In this document: in pieces, positions 52,596-60,460 of the stretch
How positions within the stretch are numbered: the first letter of the stretch is position 1
Layout: every line of letters starts with the position of its first letter
Source of the DNA: CAYMAI01 sp964388445
Lineage (GTDB): Bacteria > 4484-113 > JAGGVC01
NCBI GenBank assembly: GCA_964388445.1
Contig: CAYMAI010000004.1
Location: 241,394 to 305,393 of the forward strand
Direction of reading: 5' to 3'
Length of the DNA stretch: 64,000 nt
Program-made: the position numbers and the translations under genes
Notes under the pieces: model-generated
Told to the model about the DNA's origin: nothing
Database searches by the model: none
Seen by the model: the letters and a program-made list of their open reading frames with translations, nothing else

Positions 52596-53836
52596 ATAAC
52601 AACCTCCCCCGCGGCGGCGCTTTTAGCGGCGGTTATCGGGCTGCATAGATATATTTCGCTTTCCGGCGTGCCCATCCGGCCTTTGAAATTGCGGTTCGAC
52701 GTGGAAAGGCAAACTTCGCCCGGCGCAAGCGCCCCCTCGTGTGCGCCGAGGCACGGGCCGCATCCGGGGTTCATTATCACCGCGCCCGCGCTCGAAAGCC
52801 GCTGTATCACTCCCTCGCCCAGCGCCGCCTGAAACACCCGCCGCGACGCGGGAAAAACGAGTAGCCGCACCGACTTCGCAACCTTTTTCCCCTCCAGCGC
52901 GTCCGCCGCCTGCCGCAAATCGGACAGCCGCCCGTTCGTGCAAGTGCCGATAACCACTTGGTCGATTTTCATCCCCGCAAGCTCCGCCGCCGGAACGACG
53001 TTTTCCACCTTGTGCGGTTTGGCAATCACAGGCACGAGCGCGCTTAAATCCTCCTCGATTTCGCTTGCGTATTTCGCGTCTTTGTCCGATGTAACATTTT
53101 CGTAACTATTCTCCAGGATGCCTGCGATTCTCAAATAATCCGCCGTATGCGCGTCCGCTTCGAAATAACCGTTCTTCGCACCCATCTCGGCGGTCATATT
53201 GCATAGGGTCAGTCTGTCGTCCATATCGAGACCCAGCGCGCCTTGGCCCGCGAATTCCACCGCCATGTAATCCGCTCCGTCCGCGCCTTGCCGCCCGATA
53301 AGCGTTAGTATCAGGTCTTTGCCGGTTACGCCCGCCGGAAGTTCGCCGGTCAAATTCACCCGCAACGTTTCCGGCACGCGCAGCCAGATTTCGCCCGTGC
53401 CCCAAACCACCGCCGCCTCGGTGCGCCCGATGCCCGCGGCGAACGCGCCGAGCGCGCCGTGGCTCGTCGTGTGCGAGTCGCTGCCGGCGACAAGCATCCC
53501 CGGCCGCACATAGCCGAATTCCGCCATAACCTGGTGGCACACTCCGTCGGTTATGTCGTGAAAATTTTCGATGCCCTGTTCGCGAACGAATTGCCGGATT
53601 TCTTTGTGATTCGTAGCGTGTTTGAAATCGGCCGCCGGCACGCAGTGGTCAAGGACGATAACTATCCGCTCCGGATGCTTGACGCGCGCCACGCCCAGCT
53701 TTGCGAAATGCTTTGCTATCGCCGCGCTGTTATCGTGGCTTAAACAGAGGTCCGGTTTCGCCACCACTATTTGGCCCGCTTTCGCGTCCGTTCCGGACTT
53801 CGCCGAAAGTATTTTTTCCGATAGCGTTTTTCCCAT
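52592..53836 (-). CDS. leuC: 3-isopropylmalate dehydratase large subunit-like (aconitase family)
   Basis: 414 residues from ATG 53836 with GGGAG six bases upstream. It has the aconitase-family 4Fe-4S cysteines in VIGTCTNGRLSDL and MNPGCGPCLGAHEGAL, and SDSHTTSHGALGAFAAGIGRTE. The length fits the short LeuC/HacA type. leuD, the small subunit, normally follows directly, but here the DUF4258/DUF2283 cassette and the tail copy occupy that place. With an HD gene and a citryl-CoA-lyase-like gene upstream, a role outside leucine synthesis (homoaconitase or citrate chemistry) is possible. Confidence 0.88.
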   Translation of the reverse strand: MGKTLSEKILSAKSGTDAKAGQIVVAKPDLCLSHDNSAAIAKHFAKLGVARVKHPERIVIVLDHCVPAADFKHATNHKEIRQFVREQGIENFHDITDGVCHQVMAEFGYVRPGMLVAGSDSHTTSHGALGAFAAGIGRTEAAVVWGTGEIWLRVPETLRVNLTGELPAGVTGKDLILTLIGRQGADGADYMAVEFAGQGALGLDMDDRLTLCNMTAEMGAKNGYFEADAHTADYLRIAGILENSYENVTSDKDAKYASEIEEDLSALVPVIAKPHKVENVVPAAELAGMKIDQVVIGTCTNGRLSDLRQAADALEGKKVAKSVRLLVFPASRRVFQAALGEGVIQRLSSAGAVIMNPGCGPCLGAHEGALAPGEVCLSTSNRNFKGRMGTPESEIYLCSPITAAKSAAAGEVVI

Positions 53837-53886
53837 TTTTTTCTCCCGTTCGAAATCCCGATAAGCTGCGCTATTGTCAGTCTCGA

Positions 53887-54447
53887 TCAATGCAGCGGTT
53901 CGAAATTCACGAAGTCCGCGTGGTGCACGATAATCGCCTCGACGCCGCGCCTGTCCTTATCCCCTTCCCAGCTGTGCGCGATGACAATGTGCTGCACTTC
54001 AAGCGGCAGTCCGTGCTCCCGCGCCAGCGCCGCGCCCGTCACCGGATGGCGCATCGCCTTTCCTTGCTCGCTTTTCACCCACTCGCCGCCCGGCGTGCGG
54101 GCATACTCCAGCATTTTGCCTGCGTCGTGCAATATCGCTCCCGATAGCAAAATATCCAAATTCGCGTGCATCGCCGGCGCTTTCGGATACATCTCCCTGA
54201 GCGTGTCCGCAATTGCTAGCGACGTCTGCGTCACCGCACGCGTATGCGTAAGAAAACTCGCCGGACATGGCTTGATCAAAAGCGTGAACGGCATTTCGGC
54301 CAGGTCCGCCGGTTTCCATCCGCCCTCGCGCATCGCCGCGGCGAAACACTCGGCCGTCCGCTTTTTCAAATCATCGTCCTCGAACAATTCGAATTCGGGA
54401 ATAATCCCGAAAATCTCGTCCAAACCGCTTATCTCGTTTCCGCTCAT
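53887..54447 (-). CDS. HD-domain phosphohydrolase
   Basis: 186 residues from ATG 54447 with GGGAG seven bases upstream. FLTHTRAVTQTSLAIAD, LSGAILHDAGKMLEY and HPVTGAALAREHGLP followed by HIVIAHSWEGD contain the ordered His and Asp of the HD metal site. Its substrate is not indicated. The neighbours (leuC-like and citrate-synthase-like genes) give no clear clue. Confidence 0.85.
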   Translation of the reverse strand: MSGNEISGLDEIFGIIPEFELFEDDDLKKRTAECFAAAMREGGWKPADLAEMPFTLLIKPCPASFLTHTRAVTQTSLAIADTLREMYPKAPAMHANLDILLSGAILHDAGKMLEYARTPGGEWVKSEQGKAMRHPVTGAALAREHGLPLEVQHIVIAHSWEGDKDRRGVEAIIVHHADFVNFEPLH

Positions 54448-54469
54448 TTAGTTCTCCCTTTTGCTCCCG

Positions 54470-55249
54470 TTACGGCAAATTGCGCGGCGGCGCGCCGGTA
54501 TAAACTGCCGCGCTTTGGTCGATTTTCCGCATCGGCTTTTGAGTTTTCATTTCTTCGAACGCATGCGCAACAAGCCCCGGTACGCGAGAAATGATGAAAA
54601 ACGCGTTGGCAAGTTCGGCGGGAATTCCAAGCTCGCACAGCGCGGCGGCAATCGCGCCGTCCACGTTCAGCGGCAGTTTCTTACCCTTCCGCCGCTCCAG
54701 TTCCTGCTCCACCGCGAGCGCGAAATTAACGTATCTCCCTTCCAGCCCTGCGCCGAGTGCGAGCGAGATTATCTTTGCCGTACGCGGGTCGGTTAAATGC
54801 ACGCGATGGCCGTACCCCATAACCTTCCCGCCCTTTTCATTTGCGCCGTCCAGAAACGCAGCCGACGCCTCGTTAAAATTCCATCCGTGTTTTTCTATTT
54901 CCGAAACGCCGGCGTAGAATTGTTTCATAGCGTCTTCTATCGCCCCGCCGTGCCAACGGTTAATTGCAAGAACGCCCGACGCCACCGCGGCGTTCAATGG
55001 CGCGCCGGTCGAAGCCGCGTTAATCGCGGCAAGCGCGCTTGGCGGCGTCACCCCGTGGTCGATGCTCGCTACCAAAATCGCATCCACGAGCTTTCTCACG
55101 CCCGCCGCAGGAAGCTCGCCTGTAAGCGCCAGCCAAACCGCGTCCGCGAACGTCGCTTCGCCCATCAGTTCGTCTATACGGTATCCGCGCAGCCGGATTT
55201 CGCCCGGCTTCACGTCCGTAATCTTCGTTTCCCAGCTTTCGTTTCCCAA
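54470..55249 (-). CDS. citryl-CoA lyase / short citrate synthase-like protein
   Basis: 259 residues from TTG 55249, chosen because GGAGG lies seven bases upstream; the longer frame to 55309 runs into a repeat-like GCAGGCAGGATGCCTGC. IRLRGYRIDELMGEATFADAVWLALTGELP and MGYGHRVHLTDPR with the active His belong to the citrate synthase superfamily. The length equals the stand-alone citryl-CoA lyases of the reverse TCA cycle rather than full citrate synthase (about 370-430). It could cleave citryl-CoA to acetyl-CoA and oxaloacetate, but its true substrate is unproven. Confidence 0.8.
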   Translation of the reverse strand: MGNESWETKITDVKPGEIRLRGYRIDELMGEATFADAVWLALTGELPAAGVRKLVDAILVASIDHGVTPPSALAAINAASTGAPLNAAVASGVLAINRWHGGAIEDAMKQFYAGVSEIEKHGWNFNEASAAFLDGANEKGGKVMGYGHRVHLTDPRTAKIISLALGAGLEGRYVNFALAVEQELERRKGKKLPLNVDGAIAAALCELGIPAELANAFFIISRVPGLVAHAFEEMKTQKPMRKIDQSAAVYTGAPPRNLP

Positions 55250-55376
55250 AATCGAGCCTCCGCCGCGCCGAATTTCGTAGCGCAGGCATCCTGCCTGCAT
55301 GCACGGCAATTCGAGTATAACCGCCCACCTGCGAAGCGTGTTTGAAAAGCCCCATTGGGAAACAATAACGCGTGCT

Positions 55377-56879
55377 TTACCTTTTTAGCGCCCCAACTTT
55401 CTGCGGGTCTTCGTCCTTGTAAAGGTGCAAAAGCTTCGTTGGGTTTTTTATCGCGTCGTACCCGAACCGGTTTCGGATTGCGTCCACCGTGGCGTGCATC
55501 GCACCTTCTTTCGCCACGTCGAGCGCGGCGGAATCTATTCCGAACCTTCTTCCGGCGCTCTCTAATTCGCCAGCGGTATATTTCTCGGCAATCGCAGCCC
55601 GAATGTTTTCACCGCCGCCCGATATTACGTTCACCGAATCCCTGCAAAACGAAATATCCGGCTCGAACATTTCGAGTTGGCCTTCGGCGGGAATAAGTTC
55701 GCTAAGCCGCACTCCCACAAGCCGCACCGCCGCGCGCCTTGTTCCGAGCCTGCCCAAAAGCATCAGCGCGAACGGCCAGGCCACCCTATCCACGTCGGTT
55801 GCCGGAATGCCGGTCTGCGCGGTGTGCGTGTCGAAGTCGTGATACCTGAGCTTAACCGTAATCATCCTGCATTTCAGCCCTTCGCGCCTAAGCCTGAACA
55901 TAGCTTTTTCAAGAAGCCTCCGCATAATCCCGGCGATTTTCGCCGCGTCCGAAATATCCGCCCGAAACGTGCTTTCGTGGCCGATAGAGCGCGGAATATC
56001 CCGCTGGATGTATATCGCCGCCTCCCGGCCGTTCGCCTTCTCCCAAATGTACTTCCCCCATTTGCCGAGCCGCGCCCTAAGCTCGCCCGGCGATTTTTCC
56101 GCTATGTCGCCGATGGTTTCAATGCCCAGCTTTTTGAAATACTCCGCAGTTTTCGGCCCGACGCCAGGCAGTTTGCGCACGGGCAGCGGCCCGAGAAAAG
56201 TTTTCTCCCGCCCTTCGGGCACGATGAAAAGCCCGTTGGGTTTGCCGATGCCGCTGGCGATTTTGGCGACTATGCGGTTTCGCCCGCCGCCGATTGTCAT
56301 CGGAAGTCCCGTTTTTACATAAACCTCGCGCTTTAAAAAATGGCCGAGTTCGTAAAGCGACGGCCAGACGCGCTCCATTCCGGTCACGTCGCAGTAAAAT
56401 TCGTCGATGCTTGCGGCTTTTACGCTCGGCAAATTTTCCTCAAGAATTCCGCGCACCCTTTCGCTGAATTCCGAATAATCATGCCCGCGCCCGTGAACGT
56501 ATTCCCCGTGCGGACAAAGCTTGCCCGCCTGCCACAGCGACATCCCGCTCCTCACTCCGAACTCGCGCGCTTCGTAACTGCACGCCGCGACGATGCCTCT
56601 CCCGCCCTTCGGCCCGCCGACGATTACCGGCTTGCCGATAAGCGACCGGTCGAACAACCGCTCGACCGACACGAAAAACGTGTCCATATCGCAAAGCAAA
56701 ATGCGCCGCCCCGGTCTGTTCAGCCATGCTGGCGAAAGCTCCTTATGACAAATGCCGCCGTCCGCCTTGCCGGAATCGTCAACGAGTTTCAACCGGCCTG
56801 CATCGCCGCCGCTTGCGGCAACTTTCGCGCTGCGCATAACTTCGCCGTTTCTCGAATCGAAATACCTGAATGCGCCCAT
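55377..56879 (-). CDS. dinB: DNA polymerase IV (Y-family)
   Basis: 500 residues from ATG 56879 (GAGG eight bases upstream). LLCDMDTFFVSVERLFDRSL, AACSYEAREFGVRSGM and KAASIDEFYCDVTG carry the catalytic acidic residues of Y-family polymerases; the HhH block LPGVGPKTAEYFKKLGI and the little-finger domain follow. A long N-terminal extension (about 60 residues before LLCDMD) and a C-terminal extension of about 100 residues after the little finger are present; the latter ends LLHLYKDEDPQKVGALKR. It performs error-prone lesion bypass. A palindrome in its promoter may be an SOS-type operator. Confidence 0.93.
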   Translation of the reverse strand: MGAFRYFDSRNGEVMRSAKVAASGGDAGRLKLVDDSGKADGGICHKELSPAWLNRPGRRILLCDMDTFFVSVERLFDRSLIGKPVIVGGPKGGRGIVAACSYEAREFGVRSGMSLWQAGKLCPHGEYVHGRGHDYSEFSERVRGILEENLPSVKAASIDEFYCDVTGMERVWPSLYELGHFLKREVYVKTGLPMTIGGGRNRIVAKIASGIGKPNGLFIVPEGREKTFLGPLPVRKLPGVGPKTAEYFKKLGIETIGDIAEKSPGELRARLGKWGKYIWEKANGREAAIYIQRDIPRSIGHESTFRADISDAAKIAGIMRRLLEKAMFRLRREGLKCRMITVKLRYHDFDTHTAQTGIPATDVDRVAWPFALMLLGRLGTRRAAVRLVGVRLSELIPAEGQLEMFEPDISFCRDSVNVISGGGENIRAAIAEKYTAGELESAGRRFGIDSAALDVAKEGAMHATVDAIRNRFGYDAIKNPTKLLHLYKDEDPQKVGALKR

Positions 56880-56917
56880 AAGGCTCACCTCGATGCGCCA
56901 TAAATGCGCACGAAGTT

Positions 56918-56946
56918 ATACTACTATACATTCGTATATATGTCAA
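56918..56946 (-). promoter_or_regulatory. dinB promoter with palindromic operator
   Basis: TTGACA (56946..56941), 17 bases, TAGTAT (56923..56918). The spacer contains the perfect palindrome TATAC-GAAT-GTATA (56938..56925), placed where a repressor such as LexA would block RNA polymerase. It is not a canonical LexA box. Confidence 0.65.
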
Positions 56947-56975
56947 GCGCGATTTCGAGATTCGGGCAAAATTGC

Positions 56976-57020
56976 AAAAAAAGGGCGAGCGCCGCCTTTG
57001 AATGCCAGCGGCTTTCGCCC
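56976..57020 (-). terminator. terminator after the PKD lipoprotein gene
   Basis: On the minus strand GGGCGAAAGCCGC pairs with GCGGCGCTCGCCC around a loop, followed by six T. It lies about 85 bases past the lipoprotein stop. Confidence 0.75.
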
Positions 57021-57105
57021 TAGGAAACGGCACTGCCGGTGATTTATGGCAGCGTTCGCAGTCTCGCGAAAGCCGCACCGGCAGGAATTTGTTCGCAAGT
57101 GAAAG

Positions 57106-57897
57106 TTACTTAATCAAAGTAACGTGTCCCTTTAATTCCTTCGTTTTTCCGAACGTATCGGTCGATTTGACTTTCCAGACGTACACGTCCTGCTTGGCGC
57201 GGCCGATGCAGCGCCCCGATACCTCAAGAACATGCGGCAAAACGAACGTCCGCTTGACGCTCGCATCGTCGTCGAGACCGTCGCCGTCCAAATCGCCCAA
57301 AACGAAGTCTTTATCGGAGCCCTCGCTGAATACGCAAAGGAGGTCGAAATCCGGGTCGCCGGGAGAAATCAATAGCGTGTGGCTTGCGCCGTACCTGGGA
57401 TCTTCTGGGTCGTACGCCAGACAGCGCCAGCGCCATTTGTGATACCTGAGTTCTTTGCCGTCCGGCCCAACGCCCGTCTCGTCGCTTTCATCCGCCCCCC
57501 ACACGATGGTTACCGGCTCGGCATCGAATCCGCTTTCCAAAGTAAGTTTCACTTTGGCGGAAGCTTTTTTGCCGGTCGAATCAGTAACCCGCAAATGGGC
57601 GTTGACCGTGCCAGGCTCGAAGAATTTATGAGCGGCAAGGCCTTCCGTTGCGGTGGCATCTTCCCAGCCGTCCCCGAAATTCCACTCGTACTTAACTATC
57701 GGCCCGTTGCTGGAACTCGACCCCGCATCGTAAAAATAAATCGTGCAAGGCGCGCCTGCGCGGCCTGCACTCGTGCCGGGCTTGGCAACGATAATCCCCC
57801 GTGCCGACGGAACGCGGTCCGTTCCCGCCGTGCTACCGCATGACGCAACCAGCAAGGCCGCTGCGCCAAAAATTGCAAGAGCAAAAATGCGATACAT
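57106..57897 (-). CDS. PKD-domain lipoprotein
   Basis: 263 residues from ATG 57897, with GGAG six bases upstream. The leader ends in the lipobox LLVASC. A PKD-like domain is visible (YEWNFGDGWEDATATEG, FEPGTVNAHLRVTDSTGKKAS), then a second part with a calcium-loop-like GDLDGDGLDDDAS and a final beta sandwich stretch (DVYVWKVKSTDTFGKTKELKGHV). It is probably surface-exposed. Function unknown. Confidence 0.8.
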   Translation of the reverse strand: MYRIFALAIFGAAALLVASCGSTAGTDRVPSARGIIVAKPGTSAGRAGAPCTIYFYDAGSSSSNGPIVKYEWNFGDGWEDATATEGLAAHKFFEPGTVNAHLRVTDSTGKKASAKVKLTLESGFDAEPVTIVWGADESDETGVGPDGKELRYHKWRWRCLAYDPEDPRYGASHTLLISPGDPDFDLLCVFSEGSDKDFVLGDLDGDGLDDDASVKRTFVLPHVLEVSGRCIGRAKQDVYVWKVKSTDTFGKTKELKGHVTLIK

Positions 57898-57973
57898 AAC
57901 GCTCTCCATAAGGAAATTTACTTTCCTGCGCAGCTAGCTGTGCATTGCGAAGGAATACCGAATCGCCGCGGGC

Positions 57974-58009
57974 ATTGTTTTAACCTATTTTTACGATTGT
58001 TAAAACAAT
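57974..58009. promoter_or_regulatory. perfect 11-bp inverted repeat, candidate operator
   Basis: ATTGTTTTAAC (57974-57984) and GTTAAAACAAT (57999-58009) are perfect inverted copies over a 14-base spacer, between the divergent PKD lipoprotein and rubrerythrin-like genes. No T tract follows, so an operator is more likely than a terminator. Confidence 0.5.
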
Positions 58010-58133
58010 GTTGAACCGCCATTCTAAAGCCAACATCGAAACGGTCTTCCAGCGTTTTCACCAAAAAGCCCTACCGGACGGGTATGATTTAGTGTGATTC
58101 ATTCATACATTAATATTTCCGGAGGTTTTTTCG

Positions 58134-58799
58134 ATGGACACCGCAAAGTCGCGAAGGTGGTTTATAACCCTTTCGCTCGGCGTGGTCGTAGATTCCGTTG
58201 CGCGTGCACTTGGGCTTTATCCTTATAATCTGCCGGCATCCGGCATAGCGCACGCGGCGGAAACCGCTACCACGGACAATCTTCAAACGGCGCACTCGCG
58301 CGAGAAAACGGCCGCGGCCACGCTCGGCGCGTACGCGAGAAAAGCCGATGCCGAAGGCTACGGCAAGCTTGCAAGTCTGTTTCGGGCGGCGGCGAAGTCC
58401 AAGGAAGTTCAAGCGGGCAACCTTGCCGACGCGCTCAAAAAATCCGGCGGCGCTCCGAAGCCGGCGGGGGAAGCGGCCGCAGTAAAGTCCACGCAGGACA
58501 ACGTTGCAGCGGCGATTTCGCTTTTGTCCGAAGGGCGCGACGATATTTATCCGTCGTTTCTGAAAAAGGCGAAGGACGAGCGCAATACTGACGCGATGCG
58601 GGCGTTCAACTACTCCCGCAGCGGCGACGACGCTACGCTTAAGTTTTTCGCGGACGCGAAGAAGGACCTTTCCCAATGGAAAGGCAATCCGAGAAACTTT
58701 TACGTCTGTCCGACGTGCTCGCAAATCGTGGGCAAAATCGACTTCGTCAAATGCGTAATCTGCTATACGCTGGGCGAAAAATACGTCAAGGTTTCATAG
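58134..58799 (+). CDS. rubrerythrin-like protein with degenerate di-iron site
   Basis: 221 residues from ATG 58134 with GGAGG nine bases upstream. An N-terminal hydrophobic leader (RWFITLSLGVVVDSVA) suggests export. The helical domain starts NLQTAHSREKTAAATLGAYARKA, matching rubrerythrin, and the C-terminal YVCPTCSQIVGKIDFVKCVICY holds the four Cys of a rubredoxin-like iron site. Only some carboxylates survive: Glu in the first helix and KSKEVQA in the second, where the usual His is Gln, while the later ExxH pair is replaced by GDDATLK. Iron or peroxide chemistry may be altered. A TATGAT -10 precedes it. Confidence 0.82.
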   Translation: MDTAKSRRWFITLSLGVVVDSVARALGLYPYNLPASGIAHAAETATTDNLQTAHSREKTAAATLGAYARKADAEGYGKLASLFRAAAKSKEVQAGNLADALKKSGGAPKPAGEAAAVKSTQDNVAAAISLLSEGRDDIYPSFLKKAKDERNTDAMRAFNYSRSGDDATLKFFADAKKDLSQWKGNPRNFYVCPTCSQIVGKIDFVKCVICYTLGEKYVKVS

Positions 58800-58827
58800 T
58801 TCCGCGGCGCGGACAAAGGGAAAGCAA

Positions 58828-59400
58828 TTGTTCGAACTTCCGCCCGTTCAGCCGTGGGACGCCGCGCATCCAATCGTCGTGCATCTTCCGCTCGGCATTC
58901 TGTTCGCCGCGCCGCTTTTCATATTGCTTACGCTGGCGATTCAAAAGTGGACGCGTCCTTTCGCATTCGCAGCGCTAACGCTTATCGGCATCGGCGCTAT
59001 CGGGCTTCTCCTCGCGATTTCCAGCGGCGAAACCGGCGCGCAACTGGTCATCCGCACGCCCGAAATAGACGAAGCGCTCGAAGCCCACGCGAACCTCGCG
59101 TACGCTGCGCGCGCGTGGTTTATATGGCTGTTTGCAGGTTACGCATTGCTTGCCGTTTACGCCAGCCTTCCAGCCCATGGCAGCGCCTCATTTCCCGAAG
59201 TTCCCGAATCCGGCGGCGATTCGCGCAAATATTCTCCGTTCAAGCGGCGCGTTCCGGGCTTCCGCAGGTGGATTTTCACTCTCGCCACCCTCGCATACCT
59301 AGCGGCGTACGCGGCCGGGCTCGCCGCACTCGCCAGAGCCGGACATGCCGGAGCGGCGCTCGTTCACTCGCACGGCATTCAAGCGCTTTTCGCCGGATAG
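58828..59400 (+). CDS. DUF2231 membrane protein
   Basis: 190 residues, TTG start with AAGGG seven bases upstream. WDAAHPIVVHLPLGILFAAPLFILL is the DUF2231 signature; three more helices follow (FAALTLIGIGAIGLLLAISSGE, WFIWLFAGYALLAVYASL, ATLAYLAAYAAGLAALA). It ends near a His-containing GHAGAALVHSHG. It directly follows the rubrerythrin-like gene and may serve as its membrane partner. It lacks the His-rich tail of the paralogue at 45594. Confidence 0.85.
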   Translation: MFELPPVQPWDAAHPIVVHLPLGILFAAPLFILLTLAIQKWTRPFAFAALTLIGIGAIGLLLAISSGETGAQLVIRTPEIDEALEAHANLAYAARAWFIWLFAGYALLAVYASLPAHGSASFPEVPESGGDSRKYSPFKRRVPGFRRWIFTLATLAYLAAYAAGLAALARAGHAGAALVHSHGIQALFAG

Positions 59401-59474
59401 CGCGCCGGAAATCCGGGTGTAGTACAATTCGAATGCGGCGGTTTTTTGCCGCAATCAAATTGTGCGGAAGGATT

Positions 59475-59834
59475 ATGTTCGACATTGCAAGTCTAATGGC
59501 GCAGGCTCAAAAGGCGCTCGCCGAAATGGAATCGAAAAAGGCCGCTCTCGAAGCGGAGCTTAATGAAGCCAGCGTGACTGGCACGGCTGGCGCGCCCGGC
59601 GGCGCGTTCGTAGAAGTCACGCTGTCCGGAGCGCGCGAAGTGAGGCGCGTGAAAATCAGCCCCGAGGCGCAGAAGTCCGAATCGGCCGAAATCCTCGAAG
59701 ACCTCGTTTTCGTCGCGCTGGCGGACGCGCTGCGCCAGGCCGATGCGGTGTACGAATCCAAAATGCAAGAACTCGGCGCGGGGATGGAAATCGGCGGAAT
59801 GGACATTTCGAGCATCAAAGACTTGTTGAGATAA
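59475..59834 (+). CDS. ybaB: nucleoid-associated protein YbaB/EbfC
   Basis: 119 residues from ATG 59475 with GGAAGG upstream. LMAQAQKALAEMESKKAALEAELNEASVTGTAGAPGGAFVEVTLSGAREVRRVKISPE follows the YbaB consensus: coiled-coil N-terminus and small beta domain. It binds DNA as a dimer. It lies directly before recR, the same order as in many bacteria. Confidence 0.92.
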   Translation: MFDIASLMAQAQKALAEMESKKAALEAELNEASVTGTAGAPGGAFVEVTLSGAREVRRVKISPEAQKSESAEILEDLVFVALADALRQADAVYESKMQELGAGMEIGGMDISSIKDLLR

Positions 59835-59838
59835 GCCG

Positions 59839-60435
59839 ATGCTACCGGACGCGCTGAAAAAACTCATCCACGAACTCGCCAAGCTCCCCGGCGTCGGGCC
59901 GCGCGGCGCCGAGCGAATCGCGCTGCACTTAATCACCGACGGCAAAAACTCCGCTCCGGTTTTTGCGGACGCGATTTCCTGCGCGCTCTCCGATGTGGGC
60001 TTTTGCGATATTTGCGGGGCGTTATCGAGAAAGGGCGAGCATTGCGGCGTGTGCGCCAATCCCGCACGCGACAAAACGAAAATCTGCATCGTCGAAAAGC
60101 CGCTCGACGCTGTCGCGGTTGAGAGAAGTGGCGTGTACGGCGGCGTCTATCACGTTCTCGGCGGCGTACTCTCGCCGATCGAAGGCATTACGCCCGACGA
60201 TTTGAAAATACCGGAGTTGCTCAGCCGCATAGATAAAGACTGCGTAACCGAGGTTATCGTCGCGACAAACCCGTCCGCGGAAGGCGACGTGACTGCAAGC
60301 TATATCGCCGAGGAGCTTAAACCGCTGGGCGTTAAGGCGACACGGCTTGCCCGCGGCCTTCCGAGCGGCGGGCAGGTGGACTACGCCGACAGCGATACGC
60401 TCGAAATGGCCATGGCAAACCGGTTCGAGCTTTGA
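59839..60435 (+). CDS. recR: recombination protein RecR
   Basis: 198 residues. The N-terminal HhH (LAKLPGVGPRGAERIALHL), the zinc ribbon CDICGALSRKGEHCGVC, and the Toprim domain (ICIVEKPLDAVAVERSG, VIVATNPSAEGDVTASYIAE) are all present, with the usual length. RecR works with RecF/RecO in loading RecA on gaps. It starts five bases after ybaB and is followed by tsaD. Confidence 0.95.
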   Translation: MLPDALKKLIHELAKLPGVGPRGAERIALHLITDGKNSAPVFADAISCALSDVGFCDICGALSRKGEHCGVCANPARDKTKICIVEKPLDAVAVERSGVYGGVYHVLGGVLSPIEGITPDDLKIPELLSRIDKDCVTEVIVATNPSAEGDVTASYIAEELKPLGVKATRLARGLPSGGQVDYADSDTLEMAMANRFEL

Positions 60436-60460
60436 CGGCGGGCTTATTGGAGAACGTCGA

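Noticed and set aside
55284..55300. GCAGGCAGGATGCCTGC taken as part of the citryl-CoA-lyase coding start
   Set aside because: It looks like a dispersed intergenic palindromic repeat, and a TTG with an ideal SD lies downstream at 55249, giving the usual family length.
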